The notes below the pieces were generated by a model, which was not told the origin of the DNA, made no database searches, and worked only from the letters and a program-made list of their open reading frames with translations. Positions 1 through 11,337 of a DNA stretch of 64,000 nucleotides are shown here, piece by piece. Source of the DNA: Trichobilharzia regenti (lineage: Eukaryota; Platyhelminthes; Trematoda; Strigeidida; Schistosomatidae); NCBI GenBank assembly GCA_944472135.2, contig OX235263.1:8229517-8293516 (forward strand). The letters run 5' to 3'. How positions within the stretch are numbered: the first letter of the stretch is position 1; the number at the start of each line of letters is the position of its first letter. The translations under genes and the position numbers were made by a program.

Positions 1-635
1 GAAACATAGGAAGCGAACACTTCACTTATTTTGGGAGTTGTATCAATCTTAATGGAATGGTTAATGACTAAGTCTCAGTAAGGATACAAAAGACACTAGC
101 GTCACATTTCCAGCTATCGATCGAAGGACGTAGGGCTACGCAGTCTTTCCTCCTATGCTGCTTTGTGCCTGTGAGACATAGCCATTGCAGTGGAACATCT
201 AAAAATGGCTAGCTTTGTTTGACGACATATGTTTGTGATCTACCTCTCTAGTTATATGGTATAACATGGTGAGCAGTACTGAGGTTTGACATAGAGTTTT
301 ACGTAAGAATGACAAGTTTATCAATAAGGTAGTGAGAGTGGGTCGATTAAAATGCTTGGCACATGTGCTGCACATGACAAGCCACCGTCTTCTTTGACAA
401 GCAATATGCACATATGACATAACATTAGTTTGGAAAAGAGCTCATGATGGTCAAACAAAAATATTCATTCCGTCCATGAAATATTTGACAGATTAGTTTA
501 AGCCAGCCACACAGGGAGGCGTGGATGGGTTGTCTATGGTCCTTAAAATGCTAATATCTACTAGCGAGAGTCGATCAATGATGGGTTTCAAAACACTTTC
601 TGAATGGCACAGATGCACTCACCACTTTTAATCTC
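1..635 (+). mobile_element. RTE-1 non-LTR retrotransposon, decayed 3' part of the RT ORF
   Basis: Broken frames read on the plus strand match the region after the RT core of the intact RTE-1 copy at 54573-56703. The frame near the left edge gives HFTYFGSCINLNG-like residues (the YLGS block). The stretch near 340-390 resembles the WLGHVLRMPSHRL block, and 560-640 resembles the terminal MAQNRSQWRRCIHSL block. Several stops and indels interrupt it, so no protein is expected. The element runs off the left edge of the window, so its 5' part cannot be judged. Confidence 0.7.
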
Positions 636-756
636 TCAGATCGATTAGGTTCTCATGATTTACCATGTAACTTTTCCTTCTCCAGTGCACTTCCGTACAA
701 AATCCAACACTGGAATTCAATTAGTCAGAATTACACTTGTTAGGCTGTAGTATGAA

Positions 757-995
757 AAATAGTTTTCTTCCTTCACGTTCCCCACTGGAACGTATGGCTT
801 CAAGCTAGTAGCTTGAAGTTTCTGTATCAGAGTTTATTTTACAGGATGAGGTTACTAGCCTCATGCCCAACCTTTCCTCTTTACCAGGATTATTTCTGGC
901 TTAGCGAGGTATTGGAGTGCGCCTGTGGCCGGGGATCGAACCCCGGACCATGTGCATGATCAGCGATCATCCTAACCGCTATGTCACCGGCGCAC
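757..995 (-). mobile_element. SINE B (tRNA-derived, RTE-2-like tail)
   Basis: On the minus strand a tRNA-like head (B box GGTTCGATCCCC, A-box region TAGCGGTTAGG) is followed by a pyrimidine-rich body. The tail contains a version of CTATGTTCCACTGGGAACGT. It matches the copy at 31952-32187 over its length. A loose flanking repeat (agtatgaaaa / agtaatgaaaa) may be the target duplication. Confidence 0.75.
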
Positions 996-1399
996 AGTAA
1001 TGAAAATGAAGAGTATAAATTCTGTTATATTTGCATCACTTGTTTGGCTCTTTTGGTATAAACCTAATTTCGCTTAAAACCTTAGAAAAGCTATTTTAAG
1101 GAGTTATCGCGTGTTGCCATGATACATTTGTTTTTCCTTCTGTTTACATTGTTGGTTTCCTATTGACTGCTAATTCTTTTAATGCACCACTGAATTACTG
1201 TTTTTTCAAGGTCATTCTAACCGTTCATGTACAGAATTTAATTTCTAGCATATTGACTGTTGTTTGAGACAGTAAAGGCTGTCTTTGTGACGTTCATCCT
1301 TTTCTTTTGTCTTTGAGTGCCAGCGGTATTATTGTTCTTGTTGATGACGTGTGATTAAGACAGATTAGCCAGCACATTAAGTTCGTATCCTCTCATATT

Positions 1400-1558
1400 T
1401 GATTTAATGTTTTGATTATAGCTTGATTCCACACTGTATTTTTGGTACAAGTATGGAATTTTCAGCATGTGATATTGATAGCCCAAGTTTTGCAGGCTGA
1501 CCATTGATATCAGGTGATCGAACCCCGGACCATGTTCTAACCACTGTGCCACCGGTTA
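1400..1558 (-). mobile_element. SINE C (tRNA-derived)
   Basis: The minus strand has a tRNA-like head (CACAGTGGTTAG, GGTCCGGGGTTCGATCA). Its body (CTGATATCAATGGTCAGCC ... CATACTTGTACCAAAAATA) is shared with the copy at 50843-51041. The head is shortened relative to that copy. Confidence 0.65.
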
Positions 1559-1730
1559 TAACAGTTCTGTTCATCAGGTGCTTTCAGTCCAATCGAAACT
1601 TATCTGACATAGGGGATTTAACTGGCTAGCCTTCAATTACATCAAATAGTTCAGTTAAAACTTAGTCATATGAACTTTGATCAAGATTTGACCAGATATT
1701 TGCAAAATAATTGAGCGCTGAGGCATTGCT

Positions 1731-2084
1731 ATGGGATCACCAGTATCTCCGCTAGTCGCCAATCTGTTTATGCACTCATTAGAAATAAATGCAATTATGA
1801 GATGTCCTAGTCCCCCAATGATGTGGTTAAGATTGGTAGATGATACCTTCGTCACAATCAAACGTAGTTTGTTAAATGAACTTTTTCACTTAATAAACAA
1901 TATGTCAGAAAGTATCAAGTTTTCCAAAGAGGTTGAATCCGATGAGACTGAGTTGGCGTTCCTGGACTGTTTAGTAAAAAGAAAATTAGATGGAAAATTT
2001 AAAATAAACATTTTCAGAAAGCCGACTAATTCGGACAGATACCTAGACTACTATTCAGCTCACCCACCACCACCACTAAAGTAA
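1731..2084 (+). pseudogene. PLE reverse transcriptase, C-terminal fragment
   Basis: The frame opens at MGSPVSPLVANLFM (RT motif B of PLEs). It continues through RLVDDTFVTI, which holds the paired catalytic aspartates, and FLDCLVKRK and NIFRKPTNSDRY, the PLE thumb-region blocks. It ends at a premature stop after a proline run, where the family normally continues into the NLINRAKRL linker. That linker is present in the next frame, so one small indel or altered repeat separates the two. The palm and fingers N-terminal to motif B are absent. Not functional by itself. Confidence 0.8.
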
Positions 2085-2086
2085 CT

Positions 2087-2761
2087 GTGGCCAAGAATCT
2101 GATCAACAGAGCCAAACGTCTGGTTACTGAGGAGGAAGATATTAGCAAGGAACTAAAATTGGTTCAATCCACTCTTGAATCAAATAATTATCCTAAAGAC
2201 TTTATAAAAAGATATTTAAAATGTGAAGATAAGGATGAATCGAAACCTACTACTAAGAATTGGGTTAGTACAGCGGTGATTCCTTTCCGCAAAGAAACAT
2301 CCGATGAAATTAAGCGAATCTTTAACGATCATAACATGAGAGTGTATTTCCGTGCATCTAACACCTTACGCTCGTTACTGGTGAAGGTTAAGGATAAAAT
2401 AGAACAAGAAAGCCAGAAGAATAGCGTATACCAGATCAATTGTGGGGATTGTAACGCAGTATATGTAGGAGAAACTTCCAGACAGGTAAATATAAGAGTG
2501 AAAGAGCATAAACAATGTCTACAGGTGGTTCCAAAGACCTCTGCAGACTTGAAGAACCTAGAAAACAACTTGGCGATTGCACTGCATTCGATAAAAACGG
2601 GACACAAAATCGACTTTGAGAAGGTTCTATGGAAAGGTTTTTGTTCATATAAAGAAAGACTGACTTCAGAAGCCCTACATATATGGGTGAATCCCAACAG
2701 TTTGAACAGACGTGAAGATGTGATGTTAGCTGATGCATGGCAAATCCTGACTAATAAATAA
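2087..2761 (+). pseudogene. PLE linker plus GIY-YIG endonuclease domain
   Basis: This 224-residue open frame begins with the PLE linker (NLINRAKRLVTEE, residues 4-17). The nuclease domain starts at about residue 112. VYQI (114-117) is the GIY-like half. C119 and C122 form the CxxC knuckle typical of PLE nucleases. YVGET (126-130) is the YIG half, followed by the expected arginine (R132) and the KEHK segment with H141. In PLEs this nuclease nicks target DNA to prime reverse transcription. The fold residues look intact, but the ORF is detached from its RT by the upstream break, and the apparent start codon is incidental. Confidence 0.8.
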
Positions 2762-2762
2762 A

Positions 2763-3200
2763 AATTGGATATATATCAACAACTAGTCACACTTATCAAA
2801 TTCCCGGTTATCTACGTCTTCTTATGGAGAGACGAAGAAATGTTTTATGGCTGTTCACCTACACACATATACACACACCATTGTATACTGCATATACACA
2901 CATATTTTAACAAAAGTAGACTGATTTTGAAAGTCTGAGGTCAAATTTTGATCACAGTTCATGCACTTTCGTTCATTAAATTTTGATGACTGTTTCATGG
3001 TTCATGGCTGGACAAAGTTTCAAAAACAAGAGATGTTCCTTTTCTGCATATTAACGTCTGTTATGTTGCTTTCGATTAATTTCCCTGAAGAAGTTCGAAC
3101 CAGATTGACGAACGAAATGTTGAGATTAATTATTTCAATTTCGCTGAGATTTTACAAATATAATTTTACAAAATGTCTAAAACTTAGTCATTTGGAGAGG
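2763..3200 (+). mobile_element. PLE 3' noncoding region
   Basis: This region follows the endonuclease stop directly. The same order of blocks recurs at 58895-59290: the TTATGGAGA segment, an AC-rich run, GTCTGAGGTCAAATTTTGAT, then TTCCCTGAA(G/A)AAGTTCGAACC. That shows it belongs to the element. The small open frame within it is not considered a gene. Confidence 0.6.
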
Positions 3201-3848
3201 ATTTAGCATATTCTAGGTCTGTGAGTCACACTCATTGTTTGAGGTGATGTAAGCATCTGTAGACGGTTTGACTGGAGTTCTTCAGATTCAATGAACATAT
3301 GGTTGAAGACTTTTGATGACATGTCTTACAGTATTTGTGAGTGACACTGATGTATTCACACCATACAGTCTCCCAGAATCTTTAAGTCCCCATTATTTCT
3401 CACTCAACTATCCTTTCTTTGTATATTTCTGTTTACCATGTCTTCTATGTGGGCCCATAATGCTAAGTTGAAAATCAAGTTGAGCCAGTTCAGTGTAAAG
3501 TTAAAACTTCATCAGGCTAGTGACTCATTCACTTATCATTGGCATCCCGCTGTCGTTTAAAATTCTTCGCACTATTCATTTTCATCGCAGCCTACACACA
3601 AATTAGTCATCTATAAGAAACAGTAAATAAAGGCAGTTTCTTTTGTGAATTGAATTTAAAGCTTGTGAACTAAATCACACCAGACAGCAAATCATAACGT
3701 TAGAAATAAGTAGCAGTTCACAGAGAGTTGAAAGATTTTAAAAGCTTGATGACACAATTACATGAGTCAGAGAGAAAAACGCCATCGCAAACCCAGTAGA
3801 GAGTACTGGACAGCTAGTTGTTTTATCCCTTGTTTGAGACTTATGACC

Positions 3849-3978
3849 TACAGGTTCGCATTCAGCTACTGAGACGGAATGCTGTTTACTTGATGGTAAC
3901 TGACAAATGGCGAATCAGCAACATGCGTTTCTTTCTTTATTTTAGAATTCCTCCACTGGGTGTAAATGTACTTACACA
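3849..3978 (-). mobile_element. SINE E-like remnant with degenerate hammerhead region
   Basis: It is similar to 47185-47310. On the minus strand both carry a GTGTAAATG... segment, then a hammerhead-like block and the TAGTCACCA segment typical of SINE E. The ribozyme core here is too changed to be active. Confidence 0.45.
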
Positions 3979-3979
3979 T

Positions 3980-4470
3980 ATTTCTTGACTTGAAGACGGC
4001 TTTCGACTCCGTGGATTGAAAGGTACTGTGGGAATGTTTGACTGTGAAAGGAGTGCCAAGAAATTACATTGCACTAATCAAAGCACTCTATTCAAACTCA
4101 TGTAGTCGTGTAAGGGCTTATGGGGAATTGTCATCTGAATTGATAACAACCAGTGGTGTCCGACAGGGATGTCCACTTTCCCCATTTTTGTTTACCTTCA
4201 TCATATTTATACTAATGGAAGTATCCTGAACTGAACGCAAAGACTTAGGAATCGACTTATTACCAGGGAATAGTCTTATGGACTTAGAATATGCAGATGA
4301 CATAGTCCTGTTAGGGGAGGATGGTGACAAAATGCAGAGTCTTCTGAACACCTTGAGCAGCAATCTGCGTATGTTTGGCATGCGATTCGTTCGTGCTGTA
4401 AAATGTAAGATGCTGCTACAGGACTGACTGGACTACGTCAACTCCTAGTTTATTGATAGGGAGCGAAGCC
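3980..4470 (+). mobile_element. RTE-1 fragment, RT palm region
   Basis: Interrupted frames match RTE-1 RT motif A (FLDLKTAFDSVD), then GVRQGCPLSPFLF (motif B) and LEYADDIVLLGED (motif C). Nucleotide identity to 55380-55860 is obvious by eye. A stop follows the SVD of motif A and others come later. The copy lacks both the 5' and 3' ends of the element. Confidence 0.75.
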
Positions 4471-4474
4471 CCTA

Positions 4475-5545
4475 TTACTGCCCTGGCAGGCCTTCAGTAG
4501 AGACTATAAATTCATGAATTCATTGCATTATTATCTCTCCTAATTTTTCTGACATTCAGCTTATTGTTATGTTGATGCTATTTAGCTGTAATCTATTAAT
4601 ATTATTGATTCGATGTTATTTAAACAGTAACATTAATATTGTTCATTCATTCACTATAATGTATATATATAACTGTGGAGACTGATTTTGAAAATTTTAA
4701 TGGGCATTTTTAATCAGTTAAACTATTTTAAAGATATATATCGTTAATCAGACTGCTTTAAAATTTTCCACTATTCCTATTTTCATTTATTCTCATAGAA
4801 AAACTTTATTCTTAAATGTTCTCTTCATTTCCTAAACTATTTTCGTATTCATCAAAATTCTAACCTGTCATTATTGATAAAAGTTTAAATAGGAAATATA
4901 CACATGCGTCACGTGTCGCTGTCATCCTTGACAGCACCATCAGTTTGAACAATAAGGATAACAAATAAAAAAGTACTTCACCAGTAGCATTAGTAATAGT
5001 AGTACATTGCAAGAAAATGCTCCTTATATGATGTACAACAAAGTATATATTGACTGGAAAAGAACTGGGGAAAGAATGGGGAGAAATTAATTCTACAAGT
5101 TAAGTGAAGAATTTTTACGTTTTGGTATCATTTTTTCTCGTATAGGTAAGATACTAGAACGCATTGATGCACATTTTAGACAAGATTATATATTGGACAG
5201 CTGACGGTGTTCAAAATATCCTGTTTTGGTCATTCAAACACATATAGGATACTAGAAACAAGATATTTATTGTGATGGATGCAAATAGCATAACGAAATA
5301 TCGATTGCCATCAGTGTTAGATCGAATTCACAACTTGCAGATGTCAGACCGAAGTCAAGAAAGCCTACATACTACTGAATGACTGATATGAGTAGCTGAA
5401 TACCATTCATACATGAAGCAGCATTAGAGGTTGCTAGTCAACCAGACGGAAGTGATCTAAACGTCAGATGGTGGATTCGTGTTGGCTTGCAGACGAGCTC
5501 ATCAGTAAATTTACGCAGTCTGGGATATCTCAGAGAGGTGAATCA
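4475..5545. other. No gene seen; AT-rich unassigned DNA
   Basis: No open frame, RNA gene or repeat could be assigned. The sequence is AT-rich with short TA runs. Confidence 0.4.
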
Positions 5546-5559
5546 TTTCACACCAACTG

Positions 5560-5870
5560 AACTCTGTTGGAACAGCCGTTTCTTCTTTCTTCAGGACTCC
5601 TTGGAAGTACGCATTAGTGAATTCACTCCCCCCCCCCCCCGGAGTGTTTAGGTTACAAAACTAACATGTTAACCATTGAGCGACTAGCAGAGAATCCAGT
5701 ACTTCGTCAATTCCAGCTTCTGTCCGTTTTGTGATTTTATTGAGACCGCCAGCTAAATGTCATCAGTGGGTATTTATCCCTATCCCCAGACTTGGTGGAC
5801 TAATCCCAGCAGCCACAACTTCTCAGAAGAACTCTGATCAACCAAGTGCTGTAGTCAGTCAATTACCAGT
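5560..5870 (-). mobile_element. SINE A, old copy
   Basis: Minus-strand tRNA-like and upstream segments of SINE A are visible but heavily diverged. A run of 12-13 C at about 5629-5641 sits in the tRNA-like part. A plus-strand partial copy follows at 5905-6045, making a head-to-head pair. Confidence 0.5.
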
Positions 5871-5904
5871 AAGCGTCAGAATAACTTCAAGAGTAAGTTT
5901 GTAA

Positions 5905-6045
5905 GGATTTGATTTTTTACAGGTTGGATTCTTGGTGGGGCCAAGGTGCATACTTCCAAAGAGATGAAACAGCTATTCAGTACACCTTCGTCGTTTTCAA
6001 TGATAGTTCTCTAACTGATATTAGTCTGTGATCAAAATTTCAAAC
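5905..6045 (+). mobile_element. SINE A, 3' part, old copy
   Basis: This contains the ribozyme-proximal and 3' segments (GATGAAACAGCTATTCAGTAC, then TTCTCTAACTGATAT). It is the plus-strand partner of the copy at 5560-5870. Confidence 0.5.
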
Positions 6046-6163
6046 AAATCAAATCCTCAAATAATATTTTTGATACATATACACATCTGAGCAAAATTTG
6101 ATCAGGATTAACCAAATGTTTCCTTCTTACTGAAATTCAGTCATTGGTAAGCCTAAACCAGTT

Positions 6164-6359
6164 CCAGAGCACAGTTCTGTCCAAGAAATTGAAGGCAGCC
6201 CTAATATCAAGAAACACAACGATCGTCGGCCTGGAATACGTGTAGCGGTGTTCCCTTCTTCAGTTGTTGGAACTCCGCCACATGTATTCCAGGCCAACGA
6301 TCGTTGTGCTTCTTGATATTAAGGCTGCCTTCAATTCGTTGGATAGAACTGTGCTCTGG
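6164..6359. repeat. 85-bp inverted repeat at the 5' end of an RTE-3 copy
   Basis: Segment 6164-6248 is the reverse complement of 6275-6359 with several mismatches and a 26-bp spacer. Both arms encode the RT motif A region of the RTE-3 element that follows. The arrangement is what 5' inversion during target-primed reverse transcription (twin priming) can leave. Confidence 0.7.
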
Positions 6360-7374
6360 GACTGTCTGTTAGAGAGAGGTGTATCTAAGAAATTTGTTAA
6401 CATCTTGAAAGCCCTATACAGAAACACCTCAGACATACAACCACCTATCATCACTGTTCCCAACAAACAGTGGGGTTAGACAGGGTTGCCCAATCTCTCC
6501 ATTTCTCTTTAACTTTGCCTCCGATGACATTCTTTAGTCACCTCTGAAGGATGTGCGTGAAGGTGGTGTAGATCTGCTACCTGGAGATAGACTTCTCGAC
6601 CTCGAGTATGCAGACAATATCGTTTTACTTTGCGATAGCATGCAGGTTGCCCAAGTCGCACTTAATCAGTTGGCGATCAGTGTCCGTGAGTACTGTTATA
6701 AGATTAGCAGGAGCCTGTACCTGCACTCATTCTTGCGGGTGAACCGCTTGAAGTTGTTGATAAGTTTGTGTACCTGGGTAGTTGCATGAGTGCTGGCGGA
6801 GGGATAACGGATGAGATTTCCAACCGTATAATGAAGGCTAGGGTGGCATACATCAACTTGAGTCACCTCTGGCGCCGTCGCAACGTTAGCCTGTCTGTCA
6901 AAGGTCGGGTATACAATGCTTCGGTGCGAGGTGTCCTGGTCTACGCCTGTGAAACCTGACCTCTCCGAGTGGGCTGAAGATGTGTGGCGACTCTGCGTGT
7001 TCGATCATCGCTGTCTTCGTAGGATTGCTTGCGTTCGATGGCATCATCGCGTGAGTAATTATGATGTTCGGTGACGTGTGTCTGAACAAAGTTGAGACCA
7101 AAATTCATTGAGTGTCGTCATCTGGAAACACCGGCTCCGGTGGCTTGGACATGTGCTGTGAATGCCATTACAAGGGCTTCCGTACAGGTCTCTGTTCTTT
7201 GGCCAGCCGTGGAACGGGATGGAAAAGATGGAGGGGGGTAGGTGGTCAGTCCATGACGTGGCGTCGTGGGATGAAGGATGTTTGTGGTAGATTAGCATCG
7301 GTCCGCGAGACAGCTCGAATTGGTGGCTCGAAACGTTATCGGATATGGCCAAGAATCACAATCGTCAACGGCTA
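6249..7374 (+). mobile_element. RTE-3 non-LTR retrotransposon, decayed RT and C-terminal region
   Basis: Consecutive broken frames give RT motif A (VLLDIKAAFNSLDR), motif B remnants around 6475 (QGCPISPFLFNFA in a shifted frame) and LEYADNIVLL (motif C with the second D changed to N). They continue with the YLGSCMSAGGGITDEISNRI block and a WRRR...KGRVYNASVRGVLVYACET block. The order is the same as in RTE-1, but the residues differ enough to be a separate group. The motif C substitution alone would abolish RT activity, and there are several frameshifts. Confidence 0.75.
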
Positions 7375-7639
7375 ACGTGCTTCAACTTCTATACATATTT
7401 CAACAATTTAGCTCCTTTTATAAATAGGTACATGCATAAAATTTAAAATAGTAATTGTGATAATAATAATAATAATGATGAAACCACTACTACTATAAGC
7501 AAAATGTTGGTGGAAACATACTGAAGCATAAGTAGATAGTACCATAGATGCTTTGCAGTTCAGATTACTGATTTAAAAAAAGTTTATAAGTTCCTTTCTG
7601 ACATGTGAATCCCCTGCACACTCAACCACACGTGCTAAA

Positions 7640-8478
7640 TATGGTGGGTATGGTAGGATTTTTATATTTAGTAGTTGTACAGGTGTTAATGCTTATGAAG
7701 TTTCTTCTGCTTACATCCCCAGAAGAGATACAAGGAGAAAGTTGAGAATAAGTAGAGAGGATGTTCAGGGGTATCAGACAAAGACAGATTTAGCCAAATG
7801 CTTGCAAGAATTGAATTGCCTATTGATAATGATGTCAATTACTTGAATCAAAGGTACACCACGAATCCTAATTAAAATCTTCATTGTTCTACGTGATATG
7901 ATATGATCTTTTTCAAGGAATCCAGAAAAGAAATAATGGTGAACAGTAAAGAAGAGAAATGGGTAGAATTCACCAATTAACAAATCTTAAAAGAAGGAAG
8001 AGGTTAAGTAATGCCTGAAGAAAGTCTCAAATTTTCAATGTAACAAGTCAAACGAAAGATGTTTACTTAGAAATCAACAGGATATGAGACGATCAACAGA
8101 GGAGATTCGAAGAGTGTCGTGAATATTACGGGAATCATGCGACTGAATCAGTCCACGCAAGTCTCGTCCACATCGGAAACTATGATCAGCAGTATGACGC
8201 TTCGATTTATTTAGTTTAAAGCCATTTAGGTGAGACCATTTGTTAACTTCAAAAACGAGAATCTTTTCATATTAGAGCAGTCCAATGCAGAAACAACAAC
8301 TAGGACAGAAATAGTTGAAACATCAGCATGTTTAATGAAGTTATCTTTGGAAGAATATGGATTATCATGCAAAAAGAAAGCAGAAAGTAATGGCGAGAGT
8401 ACAGCACAGCTCTTTGAAGTACACCGGTTTCTGTTAGCGATGAAGTGCAGAGTTACCCATTCAACCCAGGATTAGACC
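7640..8478 (-). mobile_element. CR1-like non-LTR retrotransposon, 3' half, decayed
   Basis: On the minus strand the right part gives AVLSPLLSAFF (RT motif B), then HADVSTIS where other copies have YADDLTVS (motif C, catalytic residues lost). Next comes NKWSHLNGFKLN, matching KWSESNGLKLN in the copy at 9097-10425. The left part is the 3' region shared with the other CR1 copies. The 5' truncation is near 8478, about 100 bases from the donor site of the candidate exon. Confidence 0.7.
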
Positions 8479-8579
8479 TCATTCCAAATCACTTTGAAAC
8501 TCTCACCAGATACAGTTTTACAATGACCAAAGTGACAAAAATAAAAATAGCCAGATTTATTTTCAAACAGCCAACTCAC

Positions 8580-8758
8580 CTCTTTTTGTAATCGTCGAAA
8601 TTGAATTACAGGAATTTTAGATGATAAAGACGATTGAACATTTTCATCATACAATACTGACTGATTATCACTATCGATTGAATACTTGTCTTCATTCATT
8701 TCATCCACTCCTTCACCAACGGGATTATTTGAGGCACCACGTCGTTTACGAGAATAAA
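8580..8758 (-). CDS. Candidate internal exon of an unidentified host gene
   Basis: On the minus strand a 59-codon open stretch lies between two strong splice signals. The acceptor is a pyrimidine-rich tract ending ...CTTCATGAATAG, after which the exon starts at 8758. The donor is AAAGAG followed by GTGAGT just below 8580. The peptide starts YSRKRRGASNN (a basic, nuclear-localisation-like cluster), is rich in D, S and N in the middle, and ends IQFRRLQKE. It matches none of the repeat families here and I recognise no domain. Entry phase is two bases and the exit is at a codon boundary. The open frame continues past the donor, so a chance ORF is possible. If real, its gene lies on the minus strand with introns full of the repeats described here. 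Confidence 0.33.
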
Positions 8759-9096
8759 CTATTCATGAAGAATAAAAGATAAAATGGAAGTTAGAGATGA
8801 CAGTTCACACCTTTTTGAACTGATCGTCTTTAGTTAATAAATATACATTCAAAACTACAGTGTAGATTTGTTACAAACCATTGAGAAATATTATATGGCT
8901 GTTTTGTCCCAGTACCAGGCTTCCTCGACAATGTAAACTTATCCCGCCATTGAAGATAAGAACCAGAACTTTCGGGTTCAAGACCACGTCGTAGGTGCGC
9001 ATTTTTCGAATATTCATAAAGTAAGGTGATATAATTAACTACCCGGTATTCCTTGATGTTCAAAGGTTCTTTAACTGAAATCAGTTCATGATCTAA

Positions 9097-10425
9097 CTAT
9101 AATAATAATAATAATGATTTACTTTATTCCAAAAACAGTACTTGTGATACAGAATGGAGTTTTCAGCACTAATCACAATATCCCATCTAATTTCTTCAAA
9201 TTATAAATAAAAAATTAATCACACAGAAAATTTTCCACATTTACAAAAGAGGTGGGTAATGTCAAAAACATGCAGCATATAAAATGGAAATAATAACAAT
9301 AATGATAACAGCTAAGATAATAATAATGATAGTACAAGTGAGAATTTCCGTGGGCTTGTTTCACACAGTATTGTCGTTATATGCGGTATAGAAATCCTAA
9401 CATGTTTAAAAATATTGTATTTAATGTTCTCTTTACATGATGATATGGTGAGGGGAAAAACAAAGATTACAGCCGTCATGGAGATAAGTTGGTGTTTGCG
9501 ATTATGAGAGTAAAACAAACAAAGAAGCAACAGGACCATAAATATAATAGAAATAATAAAAGTAAAATTTGAAGGTATATAAGAATGGATGGATGGATGG
9601 AGGAAATTGTTTATTTACTAGATGAAAAAAGGTTAGTTAATTGTTGCCTGACACTATTTTCATCACATAAAATAGGTGCCAGGTATGGTATCATAGAATT
9701 TCTATACTTAGACGTGCGAGCACATAGTTTTCTGAAGTTACTTCTTGTTCTACCTTAGGAGACGCGAGGTGAAACCTGAGGGAGGGTAAAGTGGATGCTC
9801 CAAGTGAGACAAAATCCCTCTAGCAAATTTATTGCACGAAGTCAAATGCCTGTCGACGACGATGTCAACTATGTGGTCCACTGGGACACCACTCACCCTA
9901 CTGACTGACAGTCTTCAGCATTCTGCGAATTGTCACATAGTCCTTTTAAAGCAAAGCGGGAAGGAATAAGGGTGAACAATAAAGAAGAATAGGTAGGATG
10001 CAAGAGTTGACAAACTGTAAGATGAGGGGTTGAGTTATACCCGAGTGTCTTAACTTCTTCTTAATGTAAAATGTCAGGCGGAATATTTCACTAGAGATCG
10101 CTAAGACATGAGAAGACCAGGAGAGATCAGAAGAGAGAGAATAAGTCCAAGATACTTAATTTCTGATTTGATTCCTGTATTATTGTCGTCAATTTTACAA
10201 CTGTCATGAGAATCGATGACTTCTTTTAACTGTCTTTTACATCTAAAGCTGAAATTAACAGTTTGACATTTAGAAGGATTCAGTTTAAGACCGTTAGACT
10301 CAGACCATTTACTGGCTGCCGACAGAAAGTTATTTATTTTGGTGCAATGTAGCTGGGAGTTAACAGCCATTGAAAGTGTTAAATCATCAACGTACTTCAC
10401 AAAATTTATTTGTTCAGTATTGCTA
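9097..10425 (-). mobile_element. CR1-like retrotransposon, 3' end and RT C-terminus
   Basis: The minus-strand copy ends at left in a TTTGGAATAAAGTAAATC segment and a (TTA)n-type tail, as at 30165, 38290 and 57320. The right part encodes KYVDDLTLSMAV (motif C with Y-V-D-D), NNFLSAASKWSESNGLKLNPSKC and SEIKYLGLILS. Stops follow before the 3' noncoding part. The copy starts just before motif C. Confidence 0.8.
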
Positions 10426-10429
10426 GCTA

Positions 10430-11215
10430 GCCAGAAATTGGGTGGTTACAACTGATTGTGTTCTTTGAACTGAGTCAAACCACGAGCACCGCTAATGTGC
10501 TCCACCAAATAACCCGACTGAAATAGCCGCCCGGTGCTTACATCACTACTATCTGAGTGGTTAGCAAGCACTACACTCTTTGGTGTGTGTGTGTGTGAGT
10601 AGTATATATATGTTTACGCAGTCTGTCAGTCAGTTACTCAGTTAATCAATCAATCAATCAATCAATTAATTAGTCAGACAGTCAGTAACTTAGTAACCAA
10701 CTTCTATTTCTGTCATGTTTCATTAACTTTTCTTATGTTTAACTATCAACACTAGTTAGATTGACAGCTTGAAAACACAACATTATGTTAAAGTGTACAA
10801 AAAATATTGACAGAAAAAAAGGCATATTATTCAAAATGACACCGCCTTTTATCGGTTACTTAGCTACAAATGCGTTAATTACGAATATGAACGAATAAAA
10901 CAAAAATAACATTATTATTGTTATTATTATTATTATTACTACTACTTCTATAATATCAAAACAAATATTGCCAACTTTAAGCCATATAGAAAGAGATTAT
11001 TTTTGTCTGTGAGTACGTTTGCTGGTTCATGTGTATGTATGTATGTGTGTAAGTGCGTAACAGACATGAAAACTACTCAACATTCAGGAAAGCAATTTCA
11101 ATTTTGGACAGAACAATATTGCAGTGAAATAGATTTTGTTATTTATTGTCATAAGATTATTTCTGCATTTAATTTTACTTTTGTTTCAGGGTTTAAAGTT
11201 AAAACAACATATTTT
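10430..11215. other. No gene seen; unassigned DNA with microsatellites
   Basis: This holds a GT run at about 10577-10592, imperfect TCAA and TTATTA runs, and otherwise unassigned AT-rich DNA. Confidence 0.4.
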
Positions 11216-11218
11216 AAA

Positions 11219-11337
11219 CACACAAAATAATTGAGCCAGCAGAGAATATCCTTTTCGATAAATTCATTTTCTGGCTCTACAATTATATATCTGTTTATAC
11301 ACATAGAATATTCTAGATTAGTAGTCAATAACAATAC
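11219..11337. repeat. Left inverted terminal repeat of PLE copy 1
   Basis: About 120 bp, complementary to 13184-13310 with scattered differences. The same pair of ends occurs at 41309-41428 and 42050-42158. Confidence 0.75.

Larger units (their letters stand above)
1715..2762 (+). mobile_element. Penelope-like element, 3' half with RT C-terminus and GIY-YIG endonuclease
   Basis: This is the best preserved PLE coding region in the window. It starts inside the RT at GIAMGSPVSP, includes the catalytic LVDDTF block, then a linker and a GIY-YIG nuclease. A frame disruption near 2070-2090 splits it into two frames. About 340 codons remain of a family whose full protein is usually 700-900 residues, so it is 5' truncated. 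The nuclease ORF itself is open to its natural stop at 2758-2760, followed by an AT-rich 3' region. Confidence 0.85.

Noticed and set aside
901..995. Minus-strand tRNA-like sequence as a real tRNA gene
   Set aside because: The anticodon arm is replaced by a short hairpin and the sequence continues into a SINE body and tail; the same head occurs in several SINE B copies.
8870..9063. Minus-strand open frame (LRRGLEPESSGSYLQWRDKF...) that looked like a second exon next to 8580-8758
   Set aside because: Its sequence follows SINE A pieces (AACCAGAACTTTCGGGTTC, GGCTGTTTTGTCCCAG, TGAACTGATTTCAGTTAAAG on one strand or the other), and its apparent donor phase does not fit the neighbouring exon.
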